Positions 9,327 through 18,029 of a stretch of 64,000 bases of DNA are shown piece after piece (position 1 is the stretch's first letter; each line of letters begins with the position of its first letter). The notes beneath the pieces are model-generated. The model had not been told where the DNA came from. It worked only from the letters and a program-made list of their open reading frames with translations, and made no database searches. The translations under genes were made by a program, and so were the position numbers. Source of the stretch: Halohasta litchfieldiae (GTDB lineage Archaea > Halobacteriota > Halobacteria > Halobacteriales > Haloferacaceae); assembly GCF_002788215.1 (NCBI RefSeq), contig NZ_CP024845.1, positions 1,116,001-1,180,000 on the forward strand, read 5' to 3'.

Positions 9327-10466
9327 ATGTACCAGTCTCTCAGCGCCGACCAGTTCCGCGACCGACTTGATGCCGACGAGCCACTGACGGTCGTCGACAC
9401 TCGGCCCTCGGAAAGCTTCGAAAGCTGGCGCGTCGCCGACGCAGTCCAGTTCGTTTATAAGCCAGATCACGAGTTCGACAGGGACACCTTCGAGGCCGAA
9501 ACCGGACTCGGCCCCAGCGACCCCATCGTGACGATGTGTGCAATCGGCAAATCCTCCGGCGCGCTTGCTGAGGAACTCGATGCCGCAGGCTACGAGAACG
9601 TCGCCGTCGTTGAGGGGGGAATGGAGGCTTGGAGCGCGGTGTACGACCACGTCACTATCGAATACGACGAGTTCAGCGTCGTCCAACTCCAGCGGCGGGC
9701 CAAGGGCTGTCTGGGCTACGTTATCGCAAGCGAGGGCGAGGCCGCAGTCGTCGACGCCACCCGTCACACTGAGGAGTTCGAGGCCGCGGCCGACTCCCTC
9801 GACAGCGAGATCGTCGCCGTCTTCGACACCCACGTTCACGCCGATCACATCTCCGGCGGCCGCGAGCTTGCTGCCGAAGTAGGCGTCCCCTACTACCTCG
9901 GCGCGACCGCGACCGACCGCGACGTGAGTTACGAGTTCGAGCCGCTCGACTCGAACGATGTCGTCGACGTCGGTGGACTCGACATCAAGGCACTGTCGAC
10001 GCCGGGCCACACCTCGGAGATGGTGAGCTATCTGGTCGGCACCGAAGCCGTACTGACGGGTGATACGATCTTTGTCGACTCGCTTGGTCGGACCGAACTC
10101 CAGTTTGGCGACGGCGATGCCGCAACCGGAGCCGAGCTGCTTTATGAGTCGCTCCACCGAACGCTCATGGCCGAACCGGATTCAGTGAACGTATTGCCGG
10201 GGCATTTCGCGGTCGACAACGACGGCACCGTGGCGATCACCCCGGGCGAGCCGGTCGACACGACAGTTGGCCTGCTCAGAACCGACTTGGATCTGTTGGC
10301 GCAGGATCGAGAAACGTTCGTTGAGACCCTGACTGAGCGACTGCCCGAAAAGCCGCCCAACTACGAGCGTGTGATTGGGATCAACACCGGACAGGAGGCA
10401 GTCGACGATGGGGAGGCAACCGAACTCGAACTCGGGCCGAACCGGTGTGCCGCCGAGGCTGACTGA
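9327..10466 (+). CDS. Rhodanese - metallo-beta-lactamase fusion, persulfide dioxygenase-like
   Basis: 379 aa. N-terminal rhodanese domain (about 1-110) has a catalytic-loop cysteine in VTMCAIGKSS (C71). The MBL-fold domain has HVHADH (169-174), GHTSE (H228), GDTIFVD (D246) and a late GHF, the metal set of glyoxalase II/ETHE1-like hydrolases. Rhodanese-ETHE1 proteins oxidise glutathione persulfide; haloarchaea use gamma-glutamylcysteine instead, so the natural thiol here is inferred. The domain order is rhodanese first, reversed from many bacterial fusions. Confidence 0.85.
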   Translation: MYQSLSADQFRDRLDADEPLTVVDTRPSESFESWRVADAVQFVYKPDHEFDRDTFEAETGLGPSDPIVTMCAIGKSSGALAEELDAAGYENVAVVEGGMEAWSAVYDHVTIEYDEFSVVQLQRRAKGCLGYVIASEGEAAVVDATRHTEEFEAAADSLDSEIVAVFDTHVHADHISGGRELAAEVGVPYYLGATATDRDVSYEFEPLDSNDVVDVGGLDIKALSTPGHTSEMVSYLVGTEAVLTGDTIFVDSLGRTELQFGDGDAATGAELLYESLHRTLMAEPDSVNVLPGHFAVDNDGTVAITPGEPVDTTVGLLRTDLDLLAQDRETFVETLTERLPEKPPNYERVIGINTGQEAVDDGEATELELGPNRCAAEAD

Positions 10467-10697
10467 CTACTCCTCGCGGACACCACCGCCTTCGATAGCG
10501 CGGAGCGTTAGATAGGTGATGAGGGCGAGGAAGACGAACGGGACGATGTGGAGCCCAACCATGAGGAACATCGGGAACGGCTCGTACCCCCACGGCGCGA
10601 AGACCACAAACAGCACGGCGAAGAAGGCGATGATGCCCAGTGGAACGATGTTGACGACGATATCCAAAATCGCCTCTCGCGTAAAGAGCGTGGACAT
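10467..10697 (-). CDS. Small two-helix membrane protein (DUF6684-like)
   Basis: 76 aa with two long hydrophobic helices split by APWGYEPFPMF. TREAILDIVVNIVPLGI resembles a small haloarchaeal membrane family I recall as DUF6684. It ends immediately next to the stop of the rhodanese gene (convergent, no spacer). Function unknown. Confidence 0.65.
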   Translation of the reverse strand: MSTLFTREAILDIVVNIVPLGIIAFFAVLFVVFAPWGYEPFPMFLMVGLHIVPFVFLALITYLTLRAIEGGGVREE

Positions 10698-10792
10698 GGG
10701 TCAGTGTTCACTCGTCGACGGCAAAAGCAAACCTGTGAATTGGTGGCCCGATAACCAGTGGTAGTTGAGCCACGGGTATCGAGGGTCGACTG

Positions 10793-12322
10793 TTATCTGA
10801 GCCACTCAAGCGAACAGTTCTCGACAAGTAGCTCAGCCGCTTGATCATATGGAGACGACTCCACGGTCGACCCCGTCGACTGCTCCCGACCAGCGGCCGC
10901 AAACACGCTGTCGACGAAGACCTCTCGAACAACCTCGTTTTCGAACAGGCCGTGGAGATAACAGCCCAACACGTCGCCATCACTGGCTCCGAGGGCGGCT
11001 GTCGACTCGCCATTCCGACTGAACGGCGTCTCGACAGTATCGGTCGACTGCGTGGTTCCCATATGGATCTCGTAGCCCGAAACCGGACCCTCGGCCCCCG
11101 CAAGTGGACCACTGCCATCGAGTTCGAGTGTAGTGTCGACGACCTGCTTTTCGGTTGAAAAGGTTGTCTCCACCGGAAGCAGCCCGACACCCGAAAGCAT
11201 CGACTGCTCGGGGTCGAGATTCGTGCCTTCGATATCTGCCTTATAAATCCGTTTGCCGAGGAGCTGGTAGCCACCACAGAGGCCAACGATTGGTCCCTCG
11301 AACTCTCGAAGTCGGCGGTCGAATCCCGCCTTTTGAATGGCGAGCAGATCGTCGACCGTGTTTTTCGTACCCGGAATCACAACCGCATCGGCCTTTGTAA
11401 GAGGGGCATCGAGCGGCACGTATGCAACCCGGACCCCCGGCTCGGCGGCCAGCGGTTCGAGGTCGGTGATATTGGAGGCTCGTGGCAGTCGTGGAACCGC
11501 GATGGTCACAGTTTGCTCGGCGTCGACACCGTCATCGTCACCAAAGACCGCGCGCTCGTCGGTCGACGGGAGTGCGAGGCTGTCCTCCTCGGGGAGTCCA
11601 GGGTCGTCGTAGGGGAGGACGCCCAGCACGTCGACGCCGGTCCGTTCCTCGAACTCTCTGAGTCCGGAATCGAGCAGTGAGAGATCACCCCGAAATTTGG
11701 TGATGACGACGCCGCGGACCTGCTCGCGGAGGTCCTCGGGCATCAGTTCGAGCGTCCCCACGAGCGAGGCGAAGACGCCGCCGCGTTCGATGTCGGCGAC
11801 GAGGATGATTTCGGCGTCTGCGAATCGGGCAGTCTCGACGTTGGCCAGATCGCGGTGCTGGAGGTTGATCTCGGCAATCGAGCCCGCGCCCTCGGCGACG
11901 ATTATCTCGTGATCTTTGGCGAGTCGACTGTGGGCCTCGACGGCGGCCTCGCGGGCACTCTCCCAGTGATTCTCGTAGTAGCTCCCGGCCTCGAAATGGC
12001 CGACAGCGCGGCCGTCGACGATGAGTTGTGACTCGCCACTACCCCGTGGCTTGAGGAGGACTGGGTTCTGGTCGGTCGTTGGCGAGACGCGGGCCGCGTG
12101 GGCTTGGACGTACTGAGAGATGCCGATTTCACCGTATGGCCCACCGTCTTGGTCGACGGTTTCGGGCGCTCGCGGGACGACACGAGCGTTGTTGCTCATG
12201 TTTTGGGCTTTAAACGGGGCGACCGAGACGCCGCGATCCGAGAGCAGTCGACAGAGCCCGGCGGCGACGGTGCTTTTGCCGACATGGGAGGCGGTGCCAG
12301 CGACGAGAATCGTCCGAGCCAT
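10793..12322 (-). CDS. cbiP: Cobyric acid synthase CbiP/CobQ
   Basis: 509-aa glutamine-dependent amidase making cobyric acid from adenosylcobyrinic acid a,c-diamide. N-terminal DTBS-like ATPase: VGKST (P-loop, 14-18), [13 protein letters not shown]-terminal type I glutamine amidotransferase with nucleophile in [11 protein letters not shown] and the late His in [10 protein letters not shown]. Two nucleotides downstream of cobO on the same strand, so the two late cobalamin steps are one operon. No riboswitch seen. Confidence 0.95.
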   Translation of the reverse strand: MARTILVAGTASHVGKSTVAAGLCRLLSDRGVSVAPFKAQNMSNNARVVPRAPETVDQDGGPYGEIGISQYVQAHAARVSPTTDQNPVLLKPRGSGESQLIVDGRAVGHFEAGSYYENHWESAREAAVEAHSRLAKDHEIIVAEGAGSIAEINLQHRDLANVETARFADAEIILVADIERGGVFASLVGTLELMPEDLREQVRGVVITKFRGDLSLLDSGLREFEERTGVDVLGVLPYDDPGLPEEDSLALPSTDERAVFGDDDGVDAEQTVTIAVPRLPRASNITDLEPLAAEPGVRVAYVPLDAPLTKADAVVIPGTKNTVDDLLAIQKAGFDRRLREFEGPIVGLCGGYQLLGKRIYKADIEGTNLDPEQSMLSGVGLLPVETTFSTEKQVVDTTLELDGSGPLAGAEGPVSGYEIHMGTTQSTDTVETPFSRNGESTAALGASDGDVLGCYLHGLFENEVVREVFVDSVFAAAGREQSTGSTVESSPYDQAAELLVENCSLEWLR

Positions 12323-12324
12323 CC

Positions 12325-13023
12325 TCAGTACTCGGTCCCGCGACGGGCGCGCTGGCCCGCGTCGATTGGGTGTTTTTCTTTGCCGATCTGGGTGACGAGG
12401 TCGACGTGGTCGTAGAGATAATCGGGCTTGGTGTGGCTCCCCGTGATGACGAGTTCGAGGTTTTCGGGTTTGGTGTCGACCAACTCTTGAACCGTGTCGG
12501 GGTCGATCAGTTCGCGGTCGGCCGCATACAGCAGTTCGTCGAGAATCAGCATATGGACGCCGTCTTCGGGTGGGTCCTCAAGATCGAAGGGTTCGGTGAG
12601 GTCGGCGTCGGCCGCGGCAGCGATCAGTTCTTTGGCGCGTTCGAGTCCGGCCTGTGCATCATTTTGGTGGTCCGTTTCGTCGCTGCCGTCGGGCAAGGCG
12701 TGCCAGCCGTAGTGGCCGGTGTTCTCATACGAGAAGCCCGGCATCGCGGCGATGGCGTTGTACTCGCCGCGAACGTCGTCGACGCTGTCCGCGCCGCCCT
12801 TCATGAACTGGAGCATGTGGACCCGAAAGCCGTGGCCAGCGGCGCGAAATCCCATCCCCATTGCGGCGGTCGTTTTGCCTTTGCCGTCGCCCCAGAACAG
12901 CTGGACGAGGCCGAACTCCTCGGGCACGCTGGCTTCGATTGGTCGGGCCTCGGGGCTAACGCCTTTGCCGGGTGTGCGACGGTGCTGGGGTTCATCGTCG
13001 ACGTCTGGGTCCGTGTCACTCAT
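12325..13023 (-). CDS. cobO: Cob(I)yrinic acid a,c-diamide adenosyltransferase CobO
   Basis: 232-aa ATP:corrinoid adenosyltransferase of the CobA/CobO type. P-loop [12 protein letters not shown] starts at residue 45; MLQFMKGG and [11 protein letters not shown] (Walker B) follow, and the C-terminus has [17 protein letters not shown]. The ATG at 13023 removes a non-haloarchaeal looking extension back to 13179 rich in Cys/Leu. An acidic N-terminal extension of about 40 aa precedes the core. Operon with cbiP. Confidence 0.93.
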   Translation of the reverse strand: MSDTDPDVDDEPQHRRTPGKGVSPEARPIEASVPEEFGLVQLFWGDGKGKTTAAMGMGFRAAGHGFRVHMLQFMKGGADSVDDVRGEYNAIAAMPGFSYENTGHYGWHALPDGSDETDHQNDAQAGLERAKELIAAAADADLTEPFDLEDPPEDGVHMLILDELLYAADRELIDPDTVQELVDTKPENLELVITGSHTKPDYLYDHVDLVTQIGKEKHPIDAGQRARRGTEY

Positions 13024-13125
13024 AGATACCAGTTGGTTGGGCTCCGAGGCAATGGCGGTTGTGTTTGAGCCAAATAAGGTATTTGTGCACTTGCATGGGT
13101 GAGAATGGCAGTAGTAATTTTGAAG

Positions 13126-13166
13126 CACCAGAAAGCCCCGACTCGTCTCTTTCAGTCCTAACCACT
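13126..13166 (-). repeat. Short copy of the GGACTGAAAG...GGGGCTTTCTGG hairpin element
   Basis: On the minus strand the sequence runs GGACTGAAAG, a short self-pairing GACGAGTC, then GGGGCTTTCTGGTG. These are the same end modules as the long elements at 13189 and 37527 but with the whole interior missing. It sits head to head with the 13189 copy, 22 bp away. Confidence 0.6.
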
Positions 13167-13188
13167 GCCGGAGGATCAACCACGTTGA

Positions 13189-13306
13189 GTGGGACTGAAA
13201 GGGGCCGCCGTCTCAACGAACCCCGGTGAAGTAAGCACCACAGCGAGTGTAACGAGCGAGGAGCGCAGCGAGCCGCGGGAGTTGAGGCGGCGGGGGCTTT
13301 CTGGTT
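13189..13306 (+). ncRNA. Candidate structured RNA / palindromic element, copy 1
   Basis: 118-nt intergenic hairpin. Ends GTGGGACTGAAAGGGGC and GGGGGCTTTCTGGTT pair through GAAAG/CTTTC; inside, GCCGCC (13204-13209) pairs with GGCGGC (13286-13291) and TCAAC (13213-13217) with GTTGA (13281-13285). The loop holds AAGCACCACA and GAGGAGCGCAGCGAG. A second copy at 37527 keeps the ends and loop modules but changes both sides of the inner stem, so pairing is conserved. Function unknown. Confidence 0.55.
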
Positions 13307-13397
13307 CTCGACGTTTCTTATTCACCTAGCACGCTAGGCAGTAAGTCGAACCACGTAGAGTCGAAAGCCACACAGGGGTCCCAAGCAATCATCCAGT

Positions 13398-13757
13398 ATG
13401 ACAAGCGAAGGCGAGACTCGGGCCGTCAGCGTCGTCGTCGACGCCAGCCCCGAGGGCGTCCAGAAGTACACCGCCCGCGTGGCCTGCGACGACGGCGAGA
13501 TCGAATCGGTCGACCCCGGAGCCCTCGAACGCTTCTTCGAGATCGTCGAAGGCGGCGAGGGGAGTCGGTTCGTTCGCACTCGGGCCGTCGACATGACCGG
13601 CGAGGCCCGGCATATCGAGGAGCCAACACCACTTTTCAGTGTCCGCTTTACCGAGCCCGTCGACCTCACAGCCATCTCGCTGCATTTCGAGACGATTCTG
13701 GATCACGACAGCGAGGACGTCCCCACTGAGTCGCTCCGGTTCAACGCCATCGAGTAG
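13398..13757 (+). CDS. Conserved haloarchaeal protein, unknown function
   Basis: 119-aa acidic cytoplasmic protein, no recognised motif. It looks like an alpha/beta single domain (AVSVVVDASPEGVQKYTARV, later TPLFSVRFTEPVDLTAI). Located 48 nt before tyrA on the same strand, so possibly co-transcribed, but no aromatic-pathway role is evident. Confidence 0.65.
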   Translation: MTSEGETRAVSVVVDASPEGVQKYTARVACDDGEIESVDPGALERFFEIVEGGEGSRFVRTRAVDMTGEARHIEEPTPLFSVRFTEPVDLTAISLHFETILDHDSEDVPTESLRFNAIE

Positions 13758-13805
13758 TACCACAAGCATCGAACACCTTTTGAGACGCCGAGCGAAAGGC
13801 GGGGT

Positions 13806-14564
13806 ATGAAGCTACTCGTCGTCGGTGCCGGGGAGATGGGTCGGTGGGTGGCCGACACCGTCGACGCGGAAATCGCCTTCAGCGATGCCGACTCCGCAGT
13901 CGCCGCCGATGCCGCCGCCGCCCGGCAGGCCCGCCGGGTCTCGCCAGCAACTGACGAGCAGTTCGACGTGGTCTGTCTCGCCGTCCCGATGTCGGCGGTC
14001 GACGACGCTATCGAACAGTACGCCCCACTCGCCACCGAGGCCATCTTCGACGTCTCGGGCGTGATGGCTAGCCCACTCGCAGCGATGGCGGATCAGGCTC
14101 CCGATCTTGAACAGGCGAGTTTCCACCCCCTCTTTGCCCCGCCACGAGTCCCGGGCAACGTCGCGGTCGTCACCGCCAATGACGGTCCACACCTCCAGTC
14201 GATCCGCGAAGCAATGACCGACGCCGGAAACACGGTCTTCGAGACGACCCCCGAAGAACACGACGACGCGATGGAAACGGTCCAAGCCAGCGCCCACACG
14301 GCCGTGTTGGCCTACGGACTCGCAGCTGACTCGGTCCGCGAGGAGTTCGCCACCCCCGTCTCTGCGAAACTCGAAGAGATCGCAACCACCGTCACCGAGG
14401 GCGACGCTGGGGTCTACAGCGAGATCCAGTCGACCTTCGACGGCGCGGAGGCGGTCGCCGAGGCCGCCAAGCGGATCGCCGAGGCCGACGACGAAACGTT
14501 CGCCGAACTGTATGACGATGCCAAAACCAATATGAACGCAACCGGCCGGGAGCGCCACCAGTGA
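13806..14564 (+). CDS. tyrA: Prephenate dehydrogenase (TyrA family)
   Basis: 252-aa NAD(P)-dependent enzyme oxidising prephenate to 4-hydroxyphenylpyruvate in tyrosine synthesis. Rossmann motif GAGEMG (7-12) at the N-terminus, then CLAVPMSAVDDAI, DVSGVMASP and the substrate loop ASFHPLFAPP, as in stand-alone archaeal TyrA; no chorismate mutase domain is fused. Its TGA overlaps the GTG of the next gene (14561), so the two are translationally coupled. Confidence 0.87.
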   Translation: MKLLVVGAGEMGRWVADTVDAEIAFSDADSAVAADAAAARQARRVSPATDEQFDVVCLAVPMSAVDDAIEQYAPLATEAIFDVSGVMASPLAAMADQAPDLEQASFHPLFAPPRVPGNVAVVTANDGPHLQSIREAMTDAGNTVFETTPEEHDDAMETVQASAHTAVLAYGLAADSVREEFATPVSAKLEEIATTVTEGDAGVYSEIQSTFDGAEAVAEAAKRIAEADDETFAELYDDAKTNMNATGRERHQ

Positions 14565-16030
14565 TCGACCGCGAGGCAGTTCGCTCCAACGCAAAGTACC
14601 TCCGACAGGTCCGCCCAATCGACCCCGAGGAGATCAGCGAGTATATCGAATCCCAGCCACACCCCGCGGTTGTCAAACAGACACTCCGCGAGGAGGCCTT
14701 CGACCTCGGCCTCGTCGAGCGAGAAGACGGGACGTTCGTCCCAGTCGAGGCGGGACCGGTCGACTACCGCCAGTGGGAGCCCGAGGCGTTTCCCGAACGC
14801 TACAGTTTCGCCCTCGAAGACCAGTTAGTCAAACGCTACGGGGCGAACTGGCATCGCGGCGACTCGGGCCGAGAGCTTAGAGAGCGCATAACGGGGTTAA
14901 AAGAGGACTACTACGCCGGAGCCGACGTCGAGTACGACGAGACTGCGGCGCTGGGCTATGCCATCTACCACTTGCCGGACTACTACGCCGCAGTCGGCTA
15001 CGACCTCGACACACTGACCGAACGCGGCTTGCTGGACCGCACCCTGCGCGTGCTTGATGTCGGAGCCGGCTCGGGTGGCCCAGCGCTCGGCCTACACGAC
15101 TACCTGTTCGCCGACGACGAGCGCGGTGACGACGTCTCAGTCGATCCGGAGGCCGCACTGGTCGACTACCACGCCGTCGAGCCGAGCGCCTCGGCGGACA
15201 TCCTCGAACCGATGCTGGCCGAAACCACGCTCAACTTCCGGTCGACGATTCATCGAACGACCATCGAGGAGTATCTGGTCGACGGAGCAGGGGACGAAAA
15301 ATTCGATCTGATCTGCTTCGGTAACGTCCTCAGTGAACTCGACGATCCCGTGGCGGTCGTTGAGGATGCCCTCGATCTGCTGGCCGACGATGGGACGCTC
15401 CTCGCCCTTGAGCCGGCAGATCTCGAAACCGCTACCGGCCTCCGGGAGATCGAACGCGAAGTCGCACCGCCAGCAAGCGATGTCACGATCTACGCGCCCA
15501 CACTCCGGCTCTGGGAGGGGAAGGCCCCCTCGGACCGCGGCTGGTCGTTCGACGTTCGACCCGATCTGTCGGAGCCAGCGTTCCAACAGCGACTCGACGA
15601 GGGCCAGTCGACCGACGACGTCGACACAGACCCGGGCGCGTTCGTCAACGTCGACGTACAGTTCGCCTACAGCCTCCTGCGGACTGACGGCGAACGCCGG
15701 TTCCCGTTCCGGGCCTCGCGGGACCGGCATGCCCAGATGGCGGCGATGGACGATCACGTCACCGACCGAATCAATCTCCTCGCCGTGAAACTCAGCCACA
15801 ACCTCAGCGATGGCGGCAACCCACTGTTCAAGATCGGTGACGGCAGCCAACAGGTCGACCAGTACGCCGTCCTCACCAAAGAGTCCGGCCTCAATCGTGA
15901 TCTGGAGGACGCTCCCTACGGTGCGGTATTGGAGTTCGAAAACGTGCTCGTGCTCTGGAACGACGACGAGGAAGCCTACAATCTGGTTGTCGACGCCGAG
16001 ACAGTGGTCGACTCGGTATCGGGCTACTAA
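14561..16030 (+). CDS. Rsm22-like ribosome-associated SAM methyltransferase
   Basis: 489-aa class I methyltransferase-fold protein. Residues 1-120 are an acidic helical region; motif I reads LDVGAGSGGPALG (from about residue 165), with LICFGNVLSELDD as the post-II region and LLALEPADLETATGLREI following, as in Rsm22/METTL17-type proteins linked to the small ribosomal subunit. I see no cysteine cluster like the iron-sulfur site of the mitochondrial proteins. Overlaps tyrA by 4 nt at the start and a convergent gene by 4 nt at the end. Confidence 0.8.
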   Translation: MIDREAVRSNAKYLRQVRPIDPEEISEYIESQPHPAVVKQTLREEAFDLGLVEREDGTFVPVEAGPVDYRQWEPEAFPERYSFALEDQLVKRYGANWHRGDSGRELRERITGLKEDYYAGADVEYDETAALGYAIYHLPDYYAAVGYDLDTLTERGLLDRTLRVLDVGAGSGGPALGLHDYLFADDERGDDVSVDPEAALVDYHAVEPSASADILEPMLAETTLNFRSTIHRTTIEEYLVDGAGDEKFDLICFGNVLSELDDPVAVVEDALDLLADDGTLLALEPADLETATGLREIEREVAPPASDVTIYAPTLRLWEGKAPSDRGWSFDVRPDLSEPAFQQRLDEGQSTDDVDTDPGAFVNVDVQFAYSLLRTDGERRFPFRASRDRHAQMAAMDDHVTDRINLLAVKLSHNLSDGGNPLFKIGDGSQQVDQYAVLTKESGLNRDLEDAPYGAVLEFENVLVLWNDDEEAYNLVVDAETVVDSVSGY

Positions 16031-16557
16031 TCGGCTCGTTCAGCCACTGCTGGGCGAGTATCCGCCGGTCGGTACCGGTCGATACCGAACACGACGAGCG
16101 CGACGACCAGTGCAACGACGACGACCCACTGATCTGCCGAGACGTACCAGCCGGGGGTTGGCGGTCGCCACGGCGGCAGCGGAAAGAGATACGTGTTCGT
16201 GAGCATCAGTCCATCGGCGTAGCGTTGAGGAAGGTCGACAACAAGATGCGAGAGCGAACCACTGAAAAGTAATACAAAGGCCCGTCGCTGGTTTTTGCCG
16301 TGTTCGAACAGCAGTGCACCGATGGCCGACAGCACAACGACTCCACCGAGGCTGTTGATACCGCTCCACTCGAAGGGGACCCCCGTAGCGGCGGTAATGA
16401 GCTCCTCGGAGACCACCAGATCGAGTCGGTCGAGATCCGGCAGTATCGAGCCGACGATCCCGACCGCGACCCATTTCGCATCGAGCCAGTCGACGGACCA
16501 TCCCACGACCGTGAACAGTGCGTAGGCCAGAAACACGTGGGTGAGCCACTCGGCCAT
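16027..16557 (-). CDS. Membrane-bound metal-dependent hydrolase (YdjM/DUF457-like)
   Basis: 176-aa membrane protein. The start MAEWLTHVFLAYALF and the motif GSILPDLDRLDL carry the His/Asp pattern of the YdjM-like membrane-bound metal-dependent hydrolases; a second cluster is GSLSHLVVDLPQR. About four to five helices. Its ATG overlaps the stop of the upstream gene by one nucleotide (TGATG), so both are one transcript. Substrate unknown. Confidence 0.8.
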   Translation of the reverse strand: MAEWLTHVFLAYALFTVVGWSVDWLDAKWVAVGIVGSILPDLDRLDLVVSEELITAATGVPFEWSGINSLGGVVVLSAIGALLFEHGKNQRRAFVLLFSGSLSHLVVDLPQRYADGLMLTNTYLFPLPPWRPPTPGWYVSADQWVVVVALVVALVVFGIDRYRPADTRPAVAERAD

Positions 16558-17045
16558 CAGCGATCACCCCGGGGAACGAACGTCAGGTCCCGAACGTCGA
16601 CCTGCCAGTGCCACAAAAAGATACCCGCAGCGAGCAGGCCACCGAGGAGTGAGGCGACATAGACGTACTGAAAGTCGGTTGTATCTCGGTAGTCGACCAC
16701 GATCTCAGTGGCGTCGATTACAGTCGACTGCTCGGCGAGCACGCCGAAGACCTGAATCGAACCCCCCTCACGGACCGAGTCGGTGACCGACTCGGGGACT
16801 GATTCGACAGTAAATTCGAGTTCTGGATCAGTACCAGCAGTGATCACGAGGCGCTGGCTGGCGCGGTCGACTGACTCGACATCGCCGAACAACAGCACCT
16901 GCTGGCCGTCGTAGGCGGCGGGCTCGACCGCGATCTCCTCAGTGTCGGGATACGTCCAGCGATCCGCCTCCGCATACAGCACACAAAGGCCGACCGCCGC
17001 ACAGACCAATAGATAGATGGCCGCAAGTCGATAGCCCCGTTTCAT
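16557..17045 (-). CDS. Membrane protein with central beta domain
   Basis: 162 aa: helix at 7-25, an extracytoplasmic domain (about 30-125) with VEPAAYDGQQVLLFGDVESV and GGSIQVFGVLAE, which look like OB-fold strands, and a second helix at about 128-148 (YVYVASLLGGLLAAGIFLWH). Exported OB-like domain held between two helices. First gene of an operon with the YdjM-like gene. Function unknown. Confidence 0.65.
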   Translation of the reverse strand: MKRGYRLAAIYLLVCAAVGLCVLYAEADRWTYPDTEEIAVEPAAYDGQQVLLFGDVESVDRASQRLVITAGTDPELEFTVESVPESVTDSVREGGSIQVFGVLAEQSTVIDATEIVVDYRDTTDFQYVYVASLLGGLLAAGIFLWHWQVDVRDLTFVPRGDR

Positions 17046-17071
17046 TACCGATTCGTACTACCACGTTCGGA

Positions 17072-17083
17072 GACACATATATA
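17072..17083 (-). promoter_or_regulatory. TATA box for the 17045 operon
   Basis: TTTATATATGTG on the minus strand, 27-38 nt upstream of the ATG at 17045, fits a leaderless promoter for the two-gene membrane operon. Confidence 0.5.
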
Positions 17084-17169
17084 AACGGATGCGTTTCTGC
17101 TCGGGATCAGACACCGACGGCGGCTGAATCGTCCGCAGGTTCTTAGCCCGTCGACGCCCTACTGGAAGT

Positions 17170-17718
17170 ATGTCCACAGCACGAGCGACGTTCGGCGGCG
17201 GCTGTTTCTGGTGTATCGAAGCCCCTTTTAAGGAGTTGGCTGGTGTTCGAGCGGTTACCTCGGGCTACGCTGGCGGCGACACCGAGAATCCGAGCTACCG
17301 AGCGGTCTGTTCGGGCTCGACCGGCCACGCCGAGGTCGTCCAGATCGAGTACGATCCGGAGACGGTGAGCTACGTCGACCTGCTGGAAGTTCTCTTTACG
17401 GTCCACGATCCGACCCAACTCAACCGTCAGGGGCCGGATGTCGGCAGCCAGTATCGGTCGGCGATCTACACCCACTCCGAGGAACAACAGGAGCAGGCCG
17501 AAGCGTTCATTGAGGAACTCGAAAACGAGGGCGTCTACGACGACGAAATCGTCACGGAGGTCGAACCCCTTGAGACGTTCTACGAGGCCGAGGCCAAACA
17601 TCAGGACTACTACGAACGCAATCCCAAGCAGTCGTACTGTACGTTCCACATCCCGCCGAAACTCGACAAGGTCCGCCACAAGTTCGCGGATCGACTCAAA
17701 GACCAGCCGGTTCACTGA
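17170..17718 (+). CDS. msrA: Peptide-methionine (S)-S-oxide reductase MsrA
   Basis: 182-aa repair enzyme reducing methionine-S-sulfoxide in proteins. Hallmark GGGCFWCIEAPF has the catalytic Cys at residue 12 and a second Cys at 15; GYAGGDTENPSYRAVCSGSTGHAE and YRSAIYTHSEEQ are classic MsrA segments. Resolving cysteines probably include the one in QSYCTFH. No msrB is adjacent. Its stop overlaps the convergent zinc-finger gene. Confidence 0.96.
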   Translation: MSTARATFGGGCFWCIEAPFKELAGVRAVTSGYAGGDTENPSYRAVCSGSTGHAEVVQIEYDPETVSYVDLLEVLFTVHDPTQLNRQGPDVGSQYRSAIYTHSEEQQEQAEAFIEELENEGVYDDEIVTEVEPLETFYEAEAKHQDYYERNPKQSYCTFHIPPKLDKVRHKFADRLKDQPVH

Positions 17719-17972
17719 GCCGCGGCCGTCGACTCCCGGTGACTGATACAGTCGGTGAGCGATTCGGCATCGAGACTGGCTGGCAGTTGGTGTGTCGACC
17801 CGTGAGCACTGTCGTCGGTAGCCCGGATGTGGGTCCGAAGGGCGTTGACCGCCCGAAAGCCATCGGTGGTATCGTAGACCCCCAACCGCGAGGTCCCACA
17901 GATCGGACACTGCCATCGGTAGGTCCTCGTCTCGGAGTGGGTTTTGTTCTTGGCCGACTGAAGTCGTTCCAT
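17712..17972 (-). CDS. Small zinc-finger-like protein
   Basis: 86-aa protein with one CPICG pair followed by H-x3-H-like histidines (ALRTHIRATDDSAHGSTH), suggestive of a C2H2-type finger. Ser/Thr/His-rich tail. Ends overlapping the msrA stop by 7 nt (convergent). May be a small nucleic-acid-binding protein; no named family recognised. Confidence 0.55.
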   Translation of the reverse strand: MERLQSAKNKTHSETRTYRWQCPICGTSRLGVYDTTDGFRAVNALRTHIRATDDSAHGSTHQLPASLDAESLTDCISHRESTAAAQ

Positions 17973-18029
17973 GTTGTCGACCTGTAGCGCCGATGGCCGG
18001 AGAAGCTACGCTGTTGTATTATCAGCCTT

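Noticed and set aside
12370-13068. 232-aa plus-strand ORF across cobO
   Set aside because: Antisense of the clear cobO gene; Val/Gly/Phe-rich composition is a typical shadow of acidic haloarchaeal genes.
10700-13100. Search for a cobalamin riboswitch near cbiP and cobO
   Set aside because: No long leader or B12-box-like sequence was seen; the nearby structured element at 13189 is on the opposite strand and resembles a dispersed repeat.
15137-15850. 237-aa minus-strand ORF
   Set aside because: Shadow of the Rsm22-like gene on the other strand, with no recognisable motif.
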